Assembly (NCBI GenBank): GCA_003506435.1
Contig: DOAQ01000032.1
Location: 18,089-82,088 of the forward strand
Length of the DNA stretch: 64,000 nucleotides
Direction of reading: 5' to 3'
Source of the DNA: Prolixibacteraceae bacterium
Lineage (GTDB): Bacteria; Bacteroidota; Bacteroidia; Bacteroidales; Prolixibacteraceae
Position numbers and translations under genes: made by a program. Each line of letters starts with the position of its first letter. The stretch's first letter is position 1. This document shows positions 25,549 to 33,731 of this stretch, piece by piece. The notes under the pieces were generated by a model. The model made no database searches. It saw only the letters and a program-made list of their open reading frames with translations, and was not told where the DNA came from.

Positions 25549-26595
25549 ATGATGAATGGGTTAAGAAAAATATCGAAAAGAATACAGGTTGCATGGCAAT
25601 GTCCCTCCAATATTGCTCTGGTAAAATATTGGGGGAAGCGTGATTTTCAGCTTCCGGAAAACCCATCGCTGAGTTTCAGCCTGAAAAATTCGGTAACCGA
25701 AACGTCGGTGGAAATCATTCCCGGAGGAAGCGGAAAGGTGGATTTTTTGTTTGACGGCCGCGAATCAGTCTTCGCACAGCGTGTTGAGACTTTTATCGAC
25801 CGGCTTTCCGTAGAAGCCGGATGGATGAGAAAAGTTGATTTCCGGATGGATAGCAAAAATACATTTCCTCATTCAGCAGGCATTGCTTCGTCGGCAAGTG
25901 CTTTTGGCTCGCTGGCTTTGTGCCTGGCCGACCTCGACAGCATGTTTTCCAAAGGAGAAACCGATTTGTATGCCCGGGCATCGAGCTGGGCGCGTATGGG
26001 AAGCGGCAGTGCCTGCCGTTCGGTATTCGGCGGGTTTGCGATCTGGGGAAAAACTAACTTGTTTGAATTGGCAGGTGACGAACAGGCCATTCCTCTCAAT
26101 GGCCCCATCCATCCGGTTTTTAAAGGTTTGAAAGATGCCGTTTTGCTGGTCAGTTCGGGAGAAAAGGAAATTTCGAGTTCGAAAGGACATCAACTAATGG
26201 AGACCAACTTGTTCAAACGTTCACGGATTGCACAAGCGCACGAGCATTTGTATGGTCTGTACCTCACGCTGCTTACCGGCGACAAACAAGCTTTTCTGGA
26301 GATTGCAGAAGCCGAAGCGCTGTCGCTCCATGCCATGATGATGACTTCGAACCCGCCGTTTATTTTGCTGAAACCAAACAGTCTGGAGATCATTCAACGA
26401 ATAAAATTATTTAGGGAAAGAACAAAAATTCCTTTGGGATTTACTATTGATGCGGGCCCGAATATTCATCTGTTGTATTTTCAGGAGAACAAAACCGAGG
26501 TGCAAACGTTTATCGAAGGGGAATTATTGAGTTTGTGTGAAGACCGTCGATGGATTGACGATGGAATGGGCGACGGACCGGTAAAAATTAGTTAA
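25549..26595 (+). CDS. mvaD: Diphosphomevalonate decarboxylase
   Basis: A 348-residue GHMP-superfamily decarboxylase of normal length. Motifs are PSNIALVKYWGKRD near the N-terminus (substrate-binding Lys), PHSAGIASSASAFG (ATP loop), SWARMGSGSACRSVFGGF, and FTIDAGPNIH, whose Asp is the probable catalytic residue. It converts mevalonate diphosphate to IPP using ATP. Two ATGs open the frame (25549 and 25552), and either could be used. Its stop overlaps the start of the last kinase (TAATG). The preceding 180-bp gap holds a repeat element, so an extra internal promoter is possible but was not seen. Confidence 0.92.
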   Translation: MMNGLRKISKRIQVAWQCPSNIALVKYWGKRDFQLPENPSLSFSLKNSVTETSVEIIPGGSGKVDFLFDGRESVFAQRVETFIDRLSVEAGWMRKVDFRMDSKNTFPHSAGIASSASAFGSLALCLADLDSMFSKGETDLYARASSWARMGSGSACRSVFGGFAIWGKTNLFELAGDEQAIPLNGPIHPVFKGLKDAVLLVSSGEKEISSSKGHQLMETNLFKRSRIAQAHEHLYGLYLTLLTGDKQAFLEIAEAEALSLHAMMMTSNPPFILLKPNSLEIIQRIKLFRERTKIPLGFTIDAGPNIHLLYFQENKTEVQTFIEGELLSLCEDRRWIDDGMGDGPVKIS

Positions 26596-27509
26596 TGAGA
26601 GAATTTAAATCGAAAATATTGATTTTTGGCGAATATGGCCTGATGAAAGGGGCCAGTGCACTGAGCATGCCTTTTGCTGAATTCAAGGGAAAACTGAGCC
26701 TCGAATTAGGTTCTCCAAAAGCAGCAGAAAGCAACCAATCACTGCGGGAGTTTTTCAATCATTTGCAGGCAAACGGGCTGGACAGCCAATTAAATTTTCC
26801 ACTCGATCTGGACCGGTTTCAGGATGAAATTTCACAAGGCTTATGGTTCGATTCAAACATTCCGCAACAATACGGAGTGGGTAGTTCGGGAGCGTTGGTA
26901 GCCGCACTGTACGATCGCTATTCGTCGATCGGAATTTCCCATCCGGGCGATATTTCAAATTTGCCGATCGATAAACTGAAAGCTGATTTTTCTATTCTTG
27001 AATCATATTTTCACGGGACCAGTTCCGGCCTCGATCCGCTGGTTTCGTACCTCGACAGCCCGATTTTACTAGGCAGTACCAGCAATCTGAAGACCGTTCC
27101 GCTCGAACAGCACCAGCAAATAAAAATGTTCCTGGTCGACACAAAAGTTTGTGGCGCAACCGCGCCGCTGGTGAATTATTTTATCCGGAAGGTCAATCAA
27201 CACTGGTTTTTACAAAAACTGGTCAGCCATTTTATCCCGGTAAACGATTTTTGCATCGAACATTTTCTGAGCGGCGATCCCGATTTGTTTTTTCCGGAAA
27301 TGTACAAACTGGTCGATTTCCAATTGCGGCACCTTAAACGAATGATTCCCACTAAGTACCGCAAGATGATCCGCGAAAGCCTCGAAAACAAACTTTTCAT
27401 CAAGCTGCTTGGCTCGGGCGGCGGCGGCTTCCTGCTCGGCTTTGCAAGCAGTGAAAAAAGTATTGACGATTTCTCGAAAAGATACCAGTTGGAGGTGATC
27501 CGGATATAA
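26595..27509 (+). CDS. GHMP kinase, probable mevalonate kinase
   Basis: A 304-residue GHMP kinase with SKILIFGEYGLMKGA (residues 6-20), the ATP loop YGVGSSGAL near 95, GTSSGLDPLVSY with the likely catalytic Asp, and motif 3 GSGGGGF starting at 273. It resembles the mevalonate kinases of Flavobacteriia mevalonate operons. It overlaps mvaD by one base (TAATG). It is the last gene of the run, with a terminator-like hairpin about 200 bp downstream. A decayed inverted copy of its last 122 bp lies at 15.9 kb, directly before the operon. Which of the two kinases phosphorylates mevalonate and which mevalonate phosphate should be regarded as likely, not proven. Confidence 0.8.
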   Translation: MREFKSKILIFGEYGLMKGASALSMPFAEFKGKLSLELGSPKAAESNQSLREFFNHLQANGLDSQLNFPLDLDRFQDEISQGLWFDSNIPQQYGVGSSGALVAALYDRYSSIGISHPGDISNLPIDKLKADFSILESYFHGTSSGLDPLVSYLDSPILLGSTSNLKTVPLEQHQQIKMFLVDTKVCGATAPLVNYFIRKVNQHWFLQKLVSHFIPVNDFCIEHFLSGDPDLFFPEMYKLVDFQLRHLKRMIPTKYRKMIRESLENKLFIKLLGSGGGGFLLGFASSEKSIDDFSKRYQLEVIRI

Positions 27510-27705
27510 GCCCTGCCTTTTTTTCTGTCCTGCTACCAGGTGGAGTCGCCCTGCCGGAGGATCAGCCGCCCTGCTAAAGGGCTACTCTTTATACCCACTT
27601 TTGTTATATTTAGCGATAATCAGGCCTTGGTGCATGGCGTAAAATTAATCAAGGGGGGAGAACTCTTTATGCTTGTATTGTCGAAGTCATAACTTTTTCT
27701 GAAGT

Positions 27706-27741
27706 CAATGTTCAATGGGTTGGATTGAACATTGTTATTTT
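27706..27741 (+). terminator. Terminator hairpin at the end of the mevalonate operon
   Basis: A perfect 10-bp stem (CAATGTTCAA, 27706-27715, with 27725-27734; 9-base loop) is followed on the plus strand by TTATTTTT. It abuts the miaB stop codon (minus strand, 27735). The spacer 27510-27705 is non-coding with several GCCCTGC strings. Confidence 0.65.
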
Positions 27742-29111
27742 TCACGAACCAGTTCCCTTTCGTTTTTGGGAAGGGCCGGGGTCTGAACTTTTTCTCCGCT
27801 TACTGAGAAATCAGCTACTCCGGTGATTTTTACATCAACAATTTGTCCGTTCAGCGAATCGTACCGACGATCGAGCCGTACGGATATTTTTCCTTCGGTA
27901 AGCCCTGTTGAGAAGCCGGTTTTACGATCGGTGCCATTCACCAGTATGCGTAAAGTTTTGCTTAGCAACGACTGGTTGTATTCGCGGGTGTGTATTTTCA
28001 TCACTTCGGAAAGCTCGTGGAAACGGCGTTTTTTCTCATCTTGCTGAACTTCGTTCTCCCATCGGTAGCTTGCTGCCCCGGGACGCGGCGAGTACATGGC
28101 AATGTAGGCCATGTTGAATTTAAATTCGTGCATGGCAGCCACCGTATTCTGAAATTCAGGCTCACTTTCGCTGGTAAACCCAACAATGATGTCGGTAAAC
28201 AAAGTGGCCTGCGGAATCAGTTCGCGAATGTCGGCTACAATTTTACGGTACTTGTCCATCGAGTGGCGGCGGTTCATTTTTATCAGCACACGTTCGTCGC
28301 CGCTTTGCATTGGCAGGTGAATTTGCTTGGCCAGACAATTGTAGGAGGCCACCACTTCAATTACTTCGCGGGTCATATCCTGCGGGTGCGGTGAAGTGAA
28401 ATATACCCAAAACTCCTGTCCCGACTGTTTGCCGTATTCGCCAATCAGGCGAAGCAATTCGGCAAAAGTGATTTCTTCTCCGTTTTTATCCAGCCCATAC
28501 GAGTTTACATTTTGACCTAACAGGGTAATCGATTTGTAGCCCTGATTTACCAAATGCCGTACTTCTTCCAGAATTTCTCCCGAAGGACGCGAAACTTCCC
28601 GTCCGCGGGTGTACGGAACAGCACAAAACGTACAAAACTTATCACACCCGTTCTGGATCGGGACAAACGCTTCGTATGTTGATTGGTATTTTGGTTGAAT
28701 GTGCCACAAATCGACAATGTGTTCGTTTTTGGGCATAACCGGTTGCGGAGCTTTCAAACCGGCAGGTGTCACTATTCCATATTCACGGATCATATCAGGG
28801 AAAGCAGCCAGTTCACTCATCGGGAAAATGAAATCGAACGTCTTCAGAAATTTTTCCTTGTCGGCAGGCAAAACACAGCCCGACACAAACGTGATCAGGT
28901 TGCGCTTGTTTTTCCATCGGTTCCACCGGGCAATTTTGTTGTAAACTTTATCAATAGGTTTTTGCCTCACCGAACAAGCCAGGATGCCAAGGATATTCGC
29001 TTCTTCTTCATTGTCGGTCTTTTGGTAGCCCATCTTTTCCAACACGGCGCTTACCCGCTCGCTGTCGGAGATGTTCATCTGGCAACCCAATGTAATCAGG
29101 TGATACTTCAT
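27735..29111 (-). CDS. miaB: tRNA-2-methylthio-N6-dimethylallyladenosine synthase
   Basis: A 458-residue radical-SAM methylthiotransferase. Cys10, Cys46 and Cys79 (UPF0004 domain) hold the auxiliary cluster, and Cys156, Cys160 and Cys163 (CDKFCTFC) the SAM cluster. LPMQSGDERVL follows, and a TRAM domain closes the protein. It adds a methylthio group to i6A37 of tRNAs reading UNN codons. Its start overlaps the stop of the reductase gene by one base (TAATG), so both are translated together. The i6A precursor needs DMAPP, the product of the operon next door. Confidence 0.93.
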   Translation of the reverse strand: MKYHLITLGCQMNISDSERVSAVLEKMGYQKTDNEEEANILGILACSVRQKPIDKVYNKIARWNRWKNKRNLITFVSGCVLPADKEKFLKTFDFIFPMSELAAFPDMIREYGIVTPAGLKAPQPVMPKNEHIVDLWHIQPKYQSTYEAFVPIQNGCDKFCTFCAVPYTRGREVSRPSGEILEEVRHLVNQGYKSITLLGQNVNSYGLDKNGEEITFAELLRLIGEYGKQSGQEFWVYFTSPHPQDMTREVIEVVASYNCLAKQIHLPMQSGDERVLIKMNRRHSMDKYRKIVADIRELIPQATLFTDIIVGFTSESEPEFQNTVAAMHEFKFNMAYIAMYSPRPGAASYRWENEVQQDEKKRRFHELSEVMKIHTREYNQSLLSKTLRILVNGTDRKTGFSTGLTEGKISVRLDRRYDSLNGQIVDVKITGVADFSVSGEKVQTPALPKNERELVREK

Positions 29112-29791
29112 TAAAAATATACTTCACAATGAATATGATCGCGGTCAAAACCTTTTTCTTTCAGTATTTCGAGTGCATCAAAAATCATGTTGCTGTTTCC
29201 GCACAGGTAAAAATGGGTATTTTCTGCAAATGAGCATTCATTTAAGTACCCGGTAAGCCGACCGTGATAATTACCGTTTTTGTCGCCGGTAGTGCATAAG
29301 ATATGTCTTCCCGGTGCATATTCATGTTTGTCGTATGCTTCGTTGCTGTAACGCACACCGTGGATTAGCGTGTAATCGAGGTTGGCGTGTGTCCGTACCA
29401 TGCTCCGGAAAGGGGCAATTCCCGTTCCGCTGGCAATAAATACAAACTTATTATTCGGAATCAGTTTCTCATCGATAAAAAATTTACCGAAAGGTCCGTG
29501 AACCTCAACCAGATCGCCCGGTTTCAGGTGGCTCAGTTTGGGCGAAAAATAACCATCTTTCACTTCCTTTACCAAAACTTCCAGATTTTTGTCGTTGGCT
29601 CCGCTGTAAATCGAATATTCACGGCTTTGGTAATTGCCGTGGATACCCAGTGAAATATGTTGTCCCGCCTTGTATTTAAACCGACTTCCGGGCAAACTCA
29701 GAGAAATGGTATTATCTGTTAATTTTCTGATATTCTCTACTTTATAAAAGCTTTCGTCAATTTTTATTTGTTGTTTAACATCTGTCATCAT
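29111..29791 (-). CDS. Ferredoxin/flavodoxin-NADP reductase-like FAD oxidoreductase
   Basis: A 226-residue protein of the ferredoxin-NADP reductase family. The FAD domain carries REYSIYS (Arg57-Ser60), the NAD(P) domain GTGIAPFRSM (from Gly122), followed by FYLCGNSNM and a C-terminal EVYF. It is short but complete and has no iron-sulfur domain, so it should pass electrons from NAD(P)H to a small carrier. Coupled to miaB (one-base overlap) and divergent from a flavodoxin-like gene, it is well placed to reduce the radical-SAM enzyme. A -7 box (TATTTTTG on the minus strand, 29811-29818) lies 19 bp before the start. Confidence 0.85.
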   Translation of the reverse strand: MMTDVKQQIKIDESFYKVENIRKLTDNTISLSLPGSRFKYKAGQHISLGIHGNYQSREYSIYSGANDKNLEVLVKEVKDGYFSPKLSHLKPGDLVEVHGPFGKFFIDEKLIPNNKFVFIASGTGIAPFRSMVRTHANLDYTLIHGVRYSNEAYDKHEYAPGRHILCTTGDKNGNYHGRLTGYLNECSFAENTHFYLCGNSNMIFDALEILKEKGFDRDHIHCEVYF

Positions 29792-29810
29792 GGTCTTACA
29801 TTTTGGCTTG

Positions 29811-29928
29811 CAAAAATAGCAAATAAATTTATTTCGGACTTACATATCTTTTATTTTCTTTTTTTGCCGGTTATTATAGGTTATTAACCGATTTGTGGCA
29901 ATATTGTTCTATACATTTCGTATTTTTG
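29811..29928. promoter_or_regulatory. Divergent promoter region of reductase-miaB and flavodoxin-like genes
   Basis: Two -7 boxes face outward: TATTTTTG on the minus strand (29811-29818) for the reductase-miaB operon, and TATTTTTG on the plus strand (29921-29928), 18 bp before the flavodoxin ATG. The plus-strand box lies downstream of an alternative upstream Met codon (29893), which supports the later start for that gene. -33 elements are poor. Confidence 0.5.
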
Positions 29929-29946
29929 GTAGAAAGCCATTTTACC

Positions 29947-30450
29947 ATGAAAACACTGATTGTATACATGTCAACCCACGGTTGTACAGAAAATGTAGTT
30001 AACGAACTAAAAGAAAATCTGGGTAGCAATACCAGCATTGTCAACCTCAAAAAGAATTCCAATCCCGATTTAAAAGAGTACGGACGGATTATCATTGGCG
30101 GATCGATCCATGCAGGGCAGATACAGCGAAAAGTACGTGACTTTTGCGAACGGAACCTTGATGTGCTGAGGTTTAAGGAAATCGGACTTTTTATTTGCTG
30201 CATGTATGAAGAACAGGTTGCAAAGGATCAGTTAAAAAATGCTTTTCCTGAAAAATTGCATCAATACTCGAAAACAGAGGCTATTTTTGGTGGCGAATTC
30301 AATTTTGCAAGAATGAACTTTCTCGAAAAGATGATCGTGAAAAATGTTGCGCATGTAAAGGAAAGCGTTTCGAACGTCGATCATAAAGCCATTGAAAAAT
30401 TTGCCCGAAGAATGGAAAAAACGTATCAGCCCATGTTTGTGTTGATCTGA
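29947..30450 (+). CDS. Flavodoxin-domain protein (HemG-like)
   Basis: A 167-residue flavodoxin-like protein. The N-terminus LIVYMSTHGCTENVV is the FMN phosphate loop, and IIIGGSIHAGQIQRKV is the second FMN contact. The sequence resembles the flavodoxin_5 group, which includes protoporphyrinogen oxidase HemG and small electron carriers. The frame could be extended upstream to 29893, but the start at 29947 is chosen because the conserved fold begins there and a -7 box lies between the two. It is divergent from a flavodoxin/ferredoxin reductase. It may carry electrons to MiaB or act in haem synthesis; the sequence does not decide. Confidence 0.75.
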   Translation: MKTLIVYMSTHGCTENVVNELKENLGSNTSIVNLKKNSNPDLKEYGRIIIGGSIHAGQIQRKVRDFCERNLDVLRFKEIGLFICCMYEEQVAKDQLKNAFPEKLHQYSKTEAIFGGEFNFARMNFLEKMIVKNVAHVKESVSNVDHKAIEKFARRMEKTYQPMFVLI

Positions 30451-30468
30451 TTTTTTTTCAGAAGGTTT

Positions 30469-31209
30469 TCAAAATTTCAGATAGAAATCGCGGGTCAAAG
30501 CACGGTAATCTTCGGTATAATCGTCATGTTTCATCGACTCGATAATTAATTCCTCTTCTGAAATTAATCCTTCGCTTTTACTGAATTCTGCCATAACCCG
30601 GTGAAATGGTTTCTCAGGATTGGGCTTTATATTGACGAAACGTTTCATAAAAAGACCATTTTTTGATGCCATTGAAATCATCTCATTGAAACGTTGAAAA
30701 GGGAAGATCACTGCAAAGACACCATTTCCCGAAAGAATTTTGACAGCTCCTGCAAATAATTCGTCAAGACTGAGGTTCTCACTGTTGCGTGCCAGTTTGC
30801 GTGAAGCCGTTTTTACTTTTACTGAATTTTCGAAAAACGGAGGGTTGCTGACGATTAAATCATACTCGGTATCCGATTGTTCGGAAAATTGCTGAAAAGA
30901 AATTTGAAAAAGCCGGAGCCGATCGTTCCAGGGTGATTGTCCGAAATTGAATTGTGCTTCTTCGCAGGCTGCTGCATCAATTTCCACAGCATCAATTGAC
31001 GCCGCAGGGAGACGTTGTGCCATCATCAACGCAATCAAACCGGTTCCGGTTCCGATGTCCAGTATTTTCGAAGGATTACCGGCCGATGCCCAGGCGCCCA
31101 TCAACACCCCGTCGATGCCCACTTTCATGGCCGACTTTTCCTGCGAAATGGTAAACTGCTTAAATCTGAAATAATTGTTCCGCCCCATCTTTCGGGTAAT
31201 TTTTCTCAA
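30469..31209 (-). CDS. trmN6: tRNA1(Val) (adenine(37)-N6)-methyltransferase
   Basis: A 246-residue class I methyltransferase. Near the N-terminus is FRFKQFTISQEKSAMKVGIDGVL, which marks the YfiC/TrmN6 family (shown in pieces: FRFKQF, then MKVGIDGVLMGAW). The SAM loop is DIGTGTG (51-57) and the N6-adenine catalytic motif NPPF at 122-125. It methylates A37 of tRNA1(Val). A second start at Met8 is possible. Gene ends converge with the flavodoxin-like gene (18 bp apart). It is one of several RNA-modification genes between 27.7 and 32 kb. Confidence 0.87.
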   Translation of the reverse strand: MRKITRKMGRNNYFRFKQFTISQEKSAMKVGIDGVLMGAWASAGNPSKILDIGTGTGLIALMMAQRLPAASIDAVEIDAAACEEAQFNFGQSPWNDRLRLFQISFQQFSEQSDTEYDLIVSNPPFFENSVKVKTASRKLARNSENLSLDELFAGAVKILSGNGVFAVIFPFQRFNEMISMASKNGLFMKRFVNIKPNPEKPFHRVMAEFSKSEGLISEEELIIESMKHDDYTEDYRALTRDFYLKF

Positions 31210-31311
31210 ATAAAGCTCAAATTCAGGAATTATAAAAGAATTCCCTTTCCTCCGGTTTTGTTTGTCCGGCCATTCATGAAAAATTACGATCTTTGGCGCA
31301 GAAAAAATACC

Positions 31312-32031
31312 ATGGAAAAGCAGGAACTGATCCGATTAAATAAGTACGTTGCCAATGCAGGCGTTTGTTCGCGTCGCGAGGCCGATGTTATTATTGCCAA
31401 AGGATTGGTAAAAGTGAATGGAGTGGTAGTTACCGAAATGGGAATGAAGGTCAGCCTCGACGATGAGGTAATTTACAAGGGTAAATTGCTCAATCCTGAA
31501 AAAAAAGTGTACCTGCTGCTTAACAAGCCCAAAGGTTACGTGACGACCCTTGATGATCCGCATGCCGAAAAAACAGTGATGGACCTCGTTTTCAGAGCCT
31601 GTACCGAGCGTATTTACCCGGTAGGGCGGCTCGACAAGGATACCACCGGTGTTTTGCTGTTTACCAACGACGGTGAGCTGGCCAAAAAACTCACCCATCC
31701 CGGTTACGAAAAGAAGAAGATTTATCATGTTTTTCTTGATAAGGAAATTTCAGAAAAAGAATTACAGCAGATCAGCAAAGGCATTGAACTGGAAGATGGC
31801 CCGGTTGCGGCTGATGCTATCAGTTATTCTGATCCGGCTGACCGGAAACAGGTGGGAATTGAAATTCATTCAGGAAGGAACCGTATTGTTCGGCGCATTT
31901 TCGAGCATCTGGGCTTTCGGGTAGAGAAACTCGATCGCGTATTGTTTGCAGGGCTGACCAAAAAAGATTTGCCACGCGGGAAATGGCGTTTCCTGAGCGA
32001 ACGGGAGATCAGTTTTCTTAAGATGAGTTGA
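31312..32031 (+). CDS. Pseudouridine synthase with S4 domain (RluB/RsuA family)
   Basis: 240 residues from the chosen ATG. An S4 RNA-binding domain covers about 5-65 (RLNKYVANAGVCSRREAD), followed by the RsuA/RluB catalytic domain: LLLNKPKGYVTT, VGRLDKDTTGVLL with catalytic Asp108, and a C-terminal GRNRIVRRIFEHLG. It probably modifies 23S or 16S rRNA. The open frame runs back to 31015, over the trmN6 gene on the other strand, but that part is not protein-like; starts at 31276 or 31312 remain, and 31312 begins right at the S4 domain. The site is divergent from trmN6. Confidence 0.87.
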   Translation: MEKQELIRLNKYVANAGVCSRREADVIIAKGLVKVNGVVVTEMGMKVSLDDEVIYKGKLLNPEKKVYLLLNKPKGYVTTLDDPHAEKTVMDLVFRACTERIYPVGRLDKDTTGVLLFTNDGELAKKLTHPGYEKKKIYHVFLDKEISEKELQQISKGIELEDGPVAADAISYSDPADRKQVGIEIHSGRNRIVRRIFEHLGFRVEKLDRVLFAGLTKKDLPRGKWRFLSEREISFLKMS

Positions 32032-32122
32032 ATAAGTCAGGAATGGTCATTGGGACATTGATTGCAATTCACATTCCTGAGTTATAGAGTATTAAAAAAA
32101 CGACAGAAACAACAAACAGACA

Positions 32123-33025
32123 ATGCAAGAAATTGGATATCAATATTCAAAAGACGACAAGACTGATCCGAGTAATTTTCTCAAACGAGCAAGACTACAT
32201 CAATCTGTCTTTAGAGCAGAATATCTTGACTTACCTTTTGATACTTACGGGAACTACTTGACTAAAGAGGATGGGGAGAAGGGTAAAAACTTCTATAACG
32301 GTTTTGGTATTTTTGACGCAGTTAAAAAATATCGCAAGTATAATAAACCACTCTATTCAAACATGCTAAGAAGTGAGCATATTCCATTTAACTTCTTCAT
32401 CCCTCTTGACAAAAACAAAGAATATTGTAAAAACATTTTTGCAGACATTTTAAAATTAAGAATAGTTTCCATCGACAAAATTGAAATTGAATATGCACCA
32501 AAACCGAAAGAAAAATATCTAAATGACGGAACATCCTTTGACGCATATATTGAATACTCAAATTATGACGGGAGAAAAGGAATGATTGGAATTGAAGTAA
32601 AATATACCGAAAAGGAATATAAACTTCAGGCAAATTCTAAGCAAGAAAAAGATGTTAACGACAAAAGTTCTGCATATTATTCCGTGACTGAAAAATGTGG
32701 GCTTTATAAAATAAATGCAATTAAAGTTTTACTTACTGATAATTTTCGACAGGTATGGAGAAACCATATTCTTGGAGAAAGTATCTTGCTTGCCGACAGT
32801 AATAAATTCAAGTACTTTACTTCATTGACTTTGTTCCCGGCAGACAATGCACATTTTATAAAAACAAGTAAAAAGTACACTGAGTTGCTCAAAAAAAATG
32901 ACAATAACTTTATCGCATTGACTTATGAAGATTTCTTTGCTCTACTTAGAAAGTATTGTCCTGACAACAACTACGAAAACTGGCTTAATTATCTGACAAC
33001 AAGATATATTGTAACAATAAAATAA
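32123..33025 (+). CDS. Orphan PD-(D/E)XK restriction-endonuclease-like protein
   Basis: A 300-residue protein resembling the PGN_0703 family of putative restriction endonucleases. Asp140 (SFDAYIEY) and Glu158-Val-Lys160 (GIEVKY) form a PD-(D/E)XK nuclease site. The gene is markedly AT-rich and Lys/Asn/Tyr-rich compared with its neighbours, and no DNA methyltransferase, specificity subunit or helicase is nearby. This suggests a horizontally acquired solitary nuclease, perhaps acting on modified or foreign DNA. Non-coding sequence of 217 bp follows, containing a short palindrome (CCTAAT-A-ATTAGG). Confidence 0.7.
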   Translation: MQEIGYQYSKDDKTDPSNFLKRARLHQSVFRAEYLDLPFDTYGNYLTKEDGEKGKNFYNGFGIFDAVKKYRKYNKPLYSNMLRSEHIPFNFFIPLDKNKEYCKNIFADILKLRIVSIDKIEIEYAPKPKEKYLNDGTSFDAYIEYSNYDGRKGMIGIEVKYTEKEYKLQANSKQEKDVNDKSSAYYSVTEKCGLYKINAIKVLLTDNFRQVWRNHILGESILLADSNKFKYFTSLTLFPADNAHFIKTSKKYTELLKKNDNNFIALTYEDFFALLRKYCPDNNYENWLNYLTTRYIVTIK

Positions 33026-33242
33026 AAGAAAAACGCCTTATAACAGAGCAAATAACTAAGTGTTGTTTTCGTGTTGATAATCAAGTGTATTGCTCCGCAT
33101 TAGCCTTGGAAAATCACCCTGCAATCACACCTAATAATTAGGAGGAACGACATAATAACAACAAACGAAGAACTCGACAAATGAATATTTTCTGTAAATG
33201 ATATTGTAATAAACGATTGCCTGTGCCAACATATATTCAGAA

Positions 33243-33731
33243 TTGGAAAAAGAATTTATAAAAATAGTATCTGACAATCAGGGAATCATACACAAGGTAT
33301 GTTCCATTTATTGTGATTCGGAAGAAGACCGTCGCGACTTGTTCCAGGAGATACTTGCCCAGTTGTGGCGTTCGTATTCCAGTTTCCGCAGCGAGTCGAA
33401 ATTTTCCACATGGATGTACCGTGTGGCGCTGAATACGGCCATTACTTCGTTTAAAAAAGACAAACGGCAACCCGGACAAAAGGGACTTTCATACGAAAAT
33501 CTTCAGATTGCCGAAGAAAACTACGACAGTGAAACAGAAGACCAGATCAGGCAATTGCACAAGGCGATTGGCCAGTTGACCGGAATCGAAAAATCAATTG
33601 TCCTCCTGTACCTCGAAAACAAAAGTTACGAGGAAATAGCTGAAATAACAGGCATTACGCAGAATTACGTGCGGGTAAAGATGAACCGCATAAAAACGAA
33701 GTTGAAGAAATACATGCAAAGTGAAGAATGA
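33243..33731 (+). CDS. ECF-type RNA polymerase sigma factor
   Basis: A 162-residue sigma-70 factor of the extracytoplasmic-function group. Region 2 covers about 10-75 (DRRDLFQEILAQLWRSY, FSTWMYRVALNTAI), and region 4 about 100-158 (GIEKSIVLLYLENKSYEEIAEI in parts, then YVRVKMNRIK). The start is TTG at 33243: an in-frame stop lies at 33210-33212 and there is no ATG between. It overlaps the next gene (ATGA), a small membrane protein likely to act as its partner. Regulon unknown. Confidence 0.85.
   Translation: MEKEFIKIVSDNQGIIHKVCSIYCDSEEDRRDLFQEILAQLWRSYSSFRSESKFSTWMYRVALNTAITSFKKDKRQPGQKGLSYENLQIAEENYDSETEDQIRQLHKAIGQLTGIEKSIVLLYLENKSYEEIAEITGITQNYVRVKMNRIKTKLKKYMQSEE

Noticed and set aside
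29893..29946. Upstream start for the flavodoxin-like gene
   Set aside because: A -7 promoter box at 29921-29928 lies downstream of it and the conserved fold starts at 29947.
31015..31311. N-terminal extension of the pseudouridine synthase frame
   Set aside because: It lies antisense to trmN6, is not protein-like, and the S4 domain starts right after the ATG at 31312.
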